Origin: a virus | DNA: 64,000 bases | Reading direction: 5' to 3' (one strand) | Virus record (IMG/VR): IMGVR_UViG_3300013132_000023 | Coordinates: 1 to 64,000 of that record | Program-made: the position numbers and the translations under genes | Part shown: positions 58,477-64,000 of the stretch, one piece after another | Numbering within the stretch: the stretch's first letter is position 1 | Layout: the number at the start of each line of letters is the position of its first letter | The notes under the pieces: generated by a model | Database searches by the model: none | The model's input: only the letters and a program-made list of their open reading frames with translations | Told to the model about the DNA's origin: nothing

Positions 58477-59444
58477 AACTCAAATCAATTTCACCCAGCC
58501 GTATCAAGACATTTGATATGTGCAAGTTTAAGTATTGGTTGACGTATCATACCGACCATAAGCTCAAGTCAAATTGGGGAGCTTCACATGGATCTCTTCT
58601 TCATGATATTTTAGAGAACTATTCTAATGGTAGTGATTTAGATTGGACCGCACGCCTTTATCGTGGTTATGGCGGAAAGCTCGAAACGACAGACAAGTTT
58701 GGCAAGCCAACCGTAATGGAAACGCCACTTGTTTGGGCAAAGCCAGACGAATACACTGATCGCAAGCCTTATTGCGATACTTGTCCATACGCCGATTACA
58801 ATGATGGTGTTTGTTCAATTTCTCTTGCAAGTCTTAAGGAATTACCAGGATGTCCACGCGATCTTTTTGATGGCTCGGTCTCTATGCTTGCCAGTACAAT
58901 TGATCGTTATCAAGACATTTGGAAAAAGACATTACGCAATTCGCAAGGCAATTTGGTTGGAACAGAATACGAGTTTAAGATTACGGTTCCTGGTACAGAG
59001 GTTCCGATGGTTGGCATTATGGATCTAGTAACAGAAGAAGATTCTGATACTGTTCACATTATGGATTACAAAACTGGATCTTGGACACAGACTTACCAAG
59101 AGTGTTGTGATGATATTCAGGTTAAAATGTACTCATTAGCCGCTCGTCGTGAATTCATTGACGACGTTAACAAGAAGGGGTATAAATACAAAAACGTTAT
59201 CTTGACGTTTGATTATTTTACCAAGTCTCCAATTACTCTTGCGTTTACAAAAGAGGAAGACAACGAAACAGAACGATGGGTTCGTAACAAGATTCAGGAG
59301 ATTCAATCGACAGAGTGGATTACGCGTATCGTTAGAAACAATCAGGAGTTTGAAGAACGACGATCCTGGAAGTGTCGTTCTTTGTGTGACACGGGTGTAT
59401 GTAGTCGCGAATGGAAAGGTAAGTTTCAAAATCATGAAGCGTAG
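58470..59444 (+). CDS. Cas4/RecB-like nuclease with Fe-S cysteine set
   Basis: A 324-residue PD-(D/E)XK exonuclease. Active-site residues are Asp185 (GIMDLV) and Asp199-x-Lys201 (MDYKTG). Cys18 (DMCKFKYW) pairs with the C-terminal set Cys302, Cys306 and Cys311 (WKCRSLCDTGVC), the spacing of the iron-sulfur cluster in Cas4/AddB-type nucleases. An extra Cys cluster (CDTCPYADYNDGVC) lies at about residues 102-115. It could prepare single-strand ends for the RecA-like protein. No other CRISPR component is present. Confidence 0.85.
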   Translation: MLKLKSISPSRIKTFDMCKFKYWLTYHTDHKLKSNWGASHGSLLHDILENYSNGSDLDWTARLYRGYGGKLETTDKFGKPTVMETPLVWAKPDEYTDRKPYCDTCPYADYNDGVCSISLASLKELPGCPRDLFDGSVSMLASTIDRYQDIWKKTLRNSQGNLVGTEYEFKITVPGTEVPMVGIMDLVTEEDSDTVHIMDYKTGSWTQTYQECCDDIQVKMYSLAARREFIDDVNKKGYKYKNVILTFDYFTKSPITLAFTKEEDNETERWVRNKIQEIQSTEWITRIVRNNQEFEERRSWKCRSLCDTGVCSREWKGKFQNHEA

Positions 59445-60030
59445 GGCACGTATTACCAAAGATTGGATCGACGCATATTTTGATTATGGCGTTGATCGTC
59501 AGAATCGTCGTATCTTTTTGTTTGAAGGAGTAGATGAAGGTTCTATTGGTACGGTTATCAAAGCACTGTATTACATGGACTCCGAGTCAAGTACTCGTCC
59601 AATTGAGCTTTTGATTGGGTCGTTTGGCGGAAGCGAATATGAAATGTTCGCGTTGTATGACATGATTCGTACTTTGCGGTCGCCAATTCATACGACGGCT
59701 ATTGGTAAATGCATGAGTGCTGCTCCACTATTGGTTGCCTGCGGTCAACCGGGAGAACGATTTGCTACTCCAAATACTTGGTTTATGGTTCACCAGTCTT
59801 GGGAAGACTTTGGCCCAAAGCGTACCGACGAGATTCGCAAGGATTTGGCTCACTACGATAAAATGGGTGACCGTTGGTATGACCTTATGGCAAAACATAC
59901 AAATAGGGATGCAAAGTTTTGGCGTAAACATTGCGAGAACGTAGGCGATCATTTTTTTAGTGCATATGATGCACAAAATCTTGGACTAATTGATCACATT
60001 TGGGACGAAAAGGAGGAAGACGATGAGTAA
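59434..60030 (+). CDS. ClpP-like serine protease
   Basis: A 198-residue member of the ClpP fold. The catalytic Ser95 lies in GKCMSAAPLL (in ClpP the equivalent is GxAASMGA), and His120 in WFMVHQSW is at the expected place; the third Asp is later and less clear. The LLIGSFGGSEYEMFALYDM segment is typical of the oligomer handle. The start overlaps the nuclease gene by 11 bases. In phages such proteins usually sit with capsid genes as scaffold proteases; here it is in the replication unit, so its substrate may be a replication or host protein. Confidence 0.85.
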   Translation: MKRRARITKDWIDAYFDYGVDRQNRRIFLFEGVDEGSIGTVIKALYYMDSESSTRPIELLIGSFGGSEYEMFALYDMIRTLRSPIHTTAIGKCMSAAPLLVACGQPGERFATPNTWFMVHQSWEDFGPKRTDEIRKDLAHYDKMGDRWYDLMAKHTNRDAKFWRKHCENVGDHFFSAYDAQNLGLIDHIWDEKEEDDE

Positions 60031-60724
60031 GCATCGCGTTGTTGTTTGTTGTTGGTTACACGGTCATAAGACAGAATTGTTCATGACGCGTACTCAGGAA
60101 GATTCTCTCAACAAGAAGATTAACAATCTCAAGGCGGTATGTCCGGTTTGTCGAGATCAAGGACTCGGAAACCAGCCCATTTTTTTGCAAGAAGGTGCCT
60201 CTTTGTTCAATCCGTCTAAAGTTTATCGTTGTGAGAAGGGGCACGCGTGTAACATTGGCCCACTTTCAAGAAGCATGTTGCACGTAAGATACGGTCCTAA
60301 TTCAGACGACTTCGTAAATGTCGAAGGAACCATCGATGATTTGCCAGAACTAGTTGACACAAAGGACATTGCGTGTCATCATGTAGGTGCCGATGGTAAG
60401 CCTTGTGATTGTAAGTTATTTCCGGTAGATGACTTTGTACTTACATACGTCCAATCGGCAAGTATCAAGACTACAACGCGTCTTGGTGATCTGTGGGATC
60501 GTGCCGGTGCCCAACCAGTGCGTCCCGCACGCCAAGACAAGGACGGTGAGTTTGTTGAAAGTAGCACGGAGAAAGCTAATCGTGAGCGTCTAAAGCGTAT
60601 GCGTGAACGCAACGTTCCTGTCGCCAAGAGTCCCGGTCGCCGCATCGACAAGCCAACCAATACAACGTACGAACGCCGCTCCAAGGGATCGGTTAACCCA
60701 GATAGACTTCAAGGACCGAAATGA
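60023..60724 (+). CDS. Zinc-ribbon protein of unknown role (233 aa)
   Basis: Start overlaps the end of the ClpP-like gene (ATGAGTAA) after AGGAGG. CxxC (CPVCRD), CEKGHAC and CHH...CDCK motifs suggest two zinc-binding knuckles. The C-terminal third is Arg/Lys/Ser-rich and probably disordered, DNA- or RNA-binding. No family named. It lies between protease and polymerase, and could be a single-strand-binding or replication accessory. Confidence 0.6.
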   Translation: MSKHRVVVCCWLHGHKTELFMTRTQEDSLNKKINNLKAVCPVCRDQGLGNQPIFLQEGASLFNPSKVYRCEKGHACNIGPLSRSMLHVRYGPNSDDFVNVEGTIDDLPELVDTKDIACHHVGADGKPCDCKLFPVDDFVLTYVQSASIKTTTRLGDLWDRAGAQPVRPARQDKDGEFVESSTEKANRERLKRMRERNVPVAKSPGRRIDKPTNTTYERRSKGSVNPDRLQGPK

Positions 60725-63700
60725 CCTTTGTACATCTAAATGTACGCTCTAAAGCTTCAATGCTGTATGGATCTGCTGACATTCAAGATCTAGTACAGCG
60801 AGCCAAGACATTGGGACAACCAGCCGTTGCGTTGACAGATTATGGCAACATGTATAATGCAATCCACTTCTATCGGGCTGCCGTAGAAGCTGGGATTAAG
60901 CCGATCATTGGCGTTGATTTGTTCTTTTGCGAAGACGCTAAGGAACAGAAGATTCAACGCATGCGTAACGTATACCACGTAGTTTTGCTTGCCGAGAACG
61001 ATACTGGCATGCAGAATATTGCACGTTTGGTATCTGCTTCTAACTCCGAAGACTATTACTACTACAATCCTCGTATTGATTTTAAGCTATTGGAGCTTTA
61101 CAAGGAGGGTGTTATTTGTCTTACCGGCAGCAGCTTAGATGGTCTTGTGTCGTCTAGTCTGTATGATAAGGTTGGCACGGATGGAGAAGTAATTGAATCT
61201 GCTGCTCTATTTAAGGCAGACGGCATTGTGCGTCGTCTTTTGAAGATCTTTGATGCTAGTCATCTATTCTTGGAAGTTCAGAACACGCATTTGCCACAAC
61301 AGGAAGTTATCAATGGTCGTTTGCGTTCCATTGCTAAAAAGTATGGTTTGCGTACCGTGGCTACTAACAATGTTCACTATGTTGAACCTCATGACGCCGA
61401 AGCACATAAGACTTTGTTAGAAATTGGTGTGGGTCAGTTTAATCGTGCTACGAGTACTGTTTTTACTGCTGAGGAATACTACCTCAAGTCACGTCAGGAC
61501 ATGGAGCGGCTTGGGTTCTTGCCAGAAGAACTAGATTTAACTTTGGAAATCGCCGAGCGTTGCAAGATTAACATTGATCTCAAGAAAAGACGTTTGCCTC
61601 GTTACGAGTTTGTTCCGGCAGGAACCAATGCATCAGAATATCTACGCAAACTGTCAAACGACGGCATGAGGGCTCTTGGTATTAATCCAAAAGCTGGCGA
61701 TAGTTTTGAGACCTATCAGCAACGTCTTGACAGAGAACTAGCTGACATTGAAGAAATGGGATTTGTAGACTATTTCCTCATTGTTCATGATGTTGTATCT
61801 TGGGTACGTAAGCAAGGTGTTTTGTTAGGGCGTGGACGTGGTAGTGCTGGAGGTAGCTTGGTTAGCTATGCCCTGGGGATTACCGAGATTGATCCATTGG
61901 AATATGGTTTGATTTGGGAGCGTTTCTTGAACAAGGGACGTGGTGGCTTGCCCGATATCGACACTGACGTGCCGCGTTCTTATCGTCAAAAAGTGCTTGA
62001 ATACGTTCGCACGCGATTTGGTGAAGGTAATGTCGCACAGCTTGTAACGCTTGGCGGTCTACAGGCTAAGGCAATCTTGAAAGAAGTTTTTAAGGTATAC
62101 GGCATGCCGTTCGATGAGGCCAACAAAATTACGGCACTTGTACCTGCCAAGAATGACGAGCACGTACCCATTACTTTGCAAGAGGCCATTGACACTGTTC
62201 CAGGGCTTAAGGTGTATTACGATAAGTATACACCGTGGTTTAAGATAGCTCTTGCTCTTGAAGGATGTTACAAGAGCACTGGTATTCACGCTGCCGCAGT
62301 TGTGATTTCAGATATTCCATTTGCCCAAAGTCCTTATCCTCTTACGCGTTCTAAAGACGGTGATTTGATTTTTGGATGGGACATGAACACGGTAGACTCT
62401 CTTAGTCTGCTTAAGTTGGATATTCTTGGTCTAACGACCTTGGACGATATTCAGGTTACTATGAATCTTGTTAAGGAACGTCGTGGTATTCGACCTTCTC
62501 GTTCTACAATTCCATTGAATGATCCTGCTACTTGGGCCATGATTGGACAGGGGTTTACTGTTGGTGTTTTTCAAATTGAAAAGCAACTTGGTCGTACGTG
62601 GAGCAAGAATCTCCAGCCTGAGTTAATTGAACAATTAAGTGACCTTGTGTCATTGATTCGTCCCGGTCCTATGGAGTCTAACATGCACACGACATATCGT
62701 GGCGTGAAGATGCAAGGGCAAGCTCCTGCGTATATTCATCCTAAGCTAGAAGCTATTATGGGTGGAACGTTCTCTGCTTTGCTGTATCAAGAGCAGGTTA
62801 TTGAAATCTGCAAACAATTGGCTGGCATGTCATTGATTGATGCTGACAAGGTACGCAAGGCAATGGGCAAAAAGAAGCCAGAAGAAATGAAAAAGTGGAA
62901 AGAACAGTTTGTTAGCGGCTGTTCTGTTAATGGTATTGAAGTTGTAACTGCCGAAGAGATATGGGGCTATATCGAGAAGTTTGCTGGATACGGTTTCAAT
63001 AAGTCGCACGGTGTAGGCTATGCACTTTTGGCTTATGAGACTGCGTACTTCAAAGCAAATTATACTGTTGAGTTTTTGTGTGCCAAGCTTCGTCACGCGG
63101 ATTCTCATCCCGATAAATTTGAACAAATGTCAGCACTTGTATATGATGGCAAGTTGTTTGGCATCGATATCGTACCTCCGCGTCTTAAGCACAAGAACAA
63201 AGACTTCGCTGTAATTGATGATCATAAGATTGCATTTGGACTTAGTGCCCTTAAAGGTGTTGGTCGTGCTGCAATTACAGAGCTAGCTAAGGTTACCGAA
63301 GACACGAAGACTTTTGACGACTTGATTTGGCGTGTACTTACCACTAGTACAAAGATTAACAGTGCAGTAATGTTGGCGTTGATTCGTGCTGGTGCATTCG
63401 ACGATCAACAAGAACATCGCGTTGAGTGTGAAAGACGTTTCAAGCTATTAGAAGCCTTAACAGACAAAGAACGTGAATCGGTTCAAGCTCTTATCCCACA
63501 TCAAGGCGATAAGCCGGATTGGGTTCGTATTATTCGTGCTATAGCTGACGAGACAAAAGTCCAGGTTATTAAAGATCGCTATGGCATAAAGATTCCAAAC
63601 ACTAAACGCCGCGAGGCTATTCGTACTCTCCTGTCAGATTATGACATGGGTGAGATTTTTGATAGCAAAGCACAGCGTATCGCCTGGGAGCAGTTCTATC

Positions 63701-64000
63701 TTGGTATTTCTCTTAGCGGCAGTGAAGCCGATATCTACAAAGCCAAAGATACGTGCATTGATCTAGTTCGCAATGGTGAAGCTGATACCATGTTTGAGAT
63801 TGCTGTTTGCGTAGACGCAGTTCGTCAGATTACTACGAAAAAGGGAGACGCTATGGCTTTTGTTACCGCTCGCGACACAACGTACGTCATGGATAACATC
63901 GTGGTTTTCCCTAAGACGTTTGAAAAATCTAAGCACCTACTTGAAGAAGGTAGCGTCATTAGAATTAAAGGCAAGATGGATGATCGTGGTTCTTTAATTG
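60721..64000 (+). CDS. dnaE: DNA polymerase III alpha subunit, DnaE type (partial)
   Basis: From ATG (overlapping the previous stop as ATGA) the frame is open for 1093 codons to the right edge, so the end is missing. An N-terminal PHP domain (HLNVRSKASM, LTDYGNMYN) lacks several metal ligands (HLN, DYG instead of HxH, DHG) and is probably inactive as a nuclease. The palm has Asp412-Ile-Asp414 (PDIDTD) and Asp567 (LKLDILGL), the catalytic triad of C-family polymerases. GYGFNKSHGVGYALLAY and a C-terminal OB-fold (VIRIKGKMDDRG) follow. It is the replicative polymerase of the phage. Confidence 0.95.
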   Translation, partial: MTFVHLNVRSKASMLYGSADIQDLVQRAKTLGQPAVALTDYGNMYNAIHFYRAAVEAGIKPIIGVDLFFCEDAKEQKIQRMRNVYHVVLLAENDTGMQNIARLVSASNSEDYYYYNPRIDFKLLELYKEGVICLTGSSLDGLVSSSLYDKVGTDGEVIESAALFKADGIVRRLLKIFDASHLFLEVQNTHLPQQEVINGRLRSIAKKYGLRTVATNNVHYVEPHDAEAHKTLLEIGVGQFNRATSTVFTAEEYYLKSRQDMERLGFLPEELDLTLEIAERCKINIDLKKRRLPRYEFVPAGTNASEYLRKLSNDGMRALGINPKAGDSFETYQQRLDRELADIEEMGFVDYFLIVHDVVSWVRKQGVLLGRGRGSAGGSLVSYALGITEIDPLEYGLIWERFLNKGRGGLPDIDTDVPRSYRQKVLEYVRTRFGEGNVAQLVTLGGLQAKAILKEVFKVYGMPFDEANKITALVPAKNDEHVPITLQEAIDTVPGLKVYYDKYTPWFKIALALEGCYKSTGIHAAAVVISDIPFAQSPYPLTRSKDGDLIFGWDMNTVDSLSLLKLDILGLTTLDDIQVTMNLVKERRGIRPSRSTIPLNDPATWAMIGQGFTVGVFQIEKQLGRTWSKNLQPELIEQLSDLVSLIRPGPMESNMHTTYRGVKMQGQAPAYIHPKLEAIMGGTFSALLYQEQVIEICKQLAGMSLIDADKVRKAMGKKKPEEMKKWKEQFVSGCSVNGIEVVTAEEIWGYIEKFAGYGFNKSHGVGYALLAYETAYFKANYTVEFLCAKLRHADSHPDKFEQMSALVYDGKLFGIDIVPPRLKHKNKDFAVIDDHKIAFGLSALKGVGRAAITELAKVTEDTKTFDDLIWRVLTTSTKINSAVMLALIRAGAFDDQQEHRVECERRFKLLEALTDKERESVQALIPHQGDKPDWVRIIRAIADETKVQVIKDRYGIKIPNTKRREAIRTLLSDYDMGEIFDSKAQRIAWEQFYLGISLSGSEADIYKAKDTCIDLVRNGEADTMFEIAVCVDAVRQITTKKGDAMAFVTARDTTYVMDNIVVFPKTFEKSKHLLEEGSVIRIKGKMDDRGSLI

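Noticed and set aside
58470-59444. Cas4-like protein as evidence of a phage CRISPR system
   Set aside because: No repeat array and no cas1, cas2 or effector genes are visible; Cas4-type nucleases occur alone in phage replication operons.

Overview
The window is a segment of a large, tightly packed, double-stranded DNA tailed phage (Caudoviricetes). It holds a complete head and tail morphogenesis block in the usual order: terminase, portal, protease-scaffold, decoration protein, major capsid protein, connectors, tail tube, tape measure, tail tip and fibres. No tail-sheath gene was recognised, which suggests a siphovirus with a non-contractile tail. The 1731-residue tape measure suggests a long tail, roughly 260 nm at about 1.5 angstrom per residue. 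The host cannot be named. Two lipobox proteins, consensus sigma-70-type promoters and Shine-Dalgarno sites show a bacterial host, and a Gram-negative one is the better guess.

Layout. (1) 1-8977, minus strand: about twenty small accessory genes. They include a metallophosphoesterase, a nucleotidyltransferase, a SLOG/YpsA-like protein, a cupin protein, a dCMP deaminase, several secreted or lipid-anchored proteins, a beta-helix tailspike-like protein and a lipid-anchored zinc metalloprotease. (2) 8978-9213: divergent intergenic region. (3) 9214-16157, plus strand: a late-sigma-like factor with a Cys4 insert, a putative small terminase, two glycosyltransferases around a secreted Cys-rich protein, an ERCC4 nuclease and the large terminase. 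(4) 16155-53428: head, connector, tail tube, tape measure, tail tip and fibre genes, with a free-standing HNH endonuclease inside. (5) 53432-64000: a host-type promoter followed by replication and recombination genes: RecA/UvsX-like recombinase, DnaB helicase, primase, Cas4/RecB-like Fe-S nuclease, ClpP-like protease, zinc-ribbon protein and a DnaE-type polymerase that runs off the right edge.

The most interesting signal is regulatory. A short element, TTAG(T/A)GTATT, recurs at nine intergenic or gene-junction places, each 21-89 bases before a virion-type gene on that gene's coding strand (eight plus, one minus). It has no -35 partner. In four cases the TAG is also the stop codon of the upstream gene, and in one the element is part of a terminator stem. 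The gene at 9768-10358 resembles the sigma region 2 core of T4 gp55-type late sigma factors, which read a single -10-like element. I infer that this protein and these sites form the phage's late-transcription system. In contrast, the replication block and part of the left arm have ordinary TTGACA/TATAAT-type promoters, which fits an early/late switch. Intrinsic terminators at 24596, 29531, 41568 and 53399 divide the late region into separate units, one of which encodes only a 61-residue protein.

Genes overlap by 1-60 bases almost everywhere, often as ATGA or TAATG. No tRNA, rRNA, CRISPR, integrase or IS element was seen, and no endolysin was recognised.
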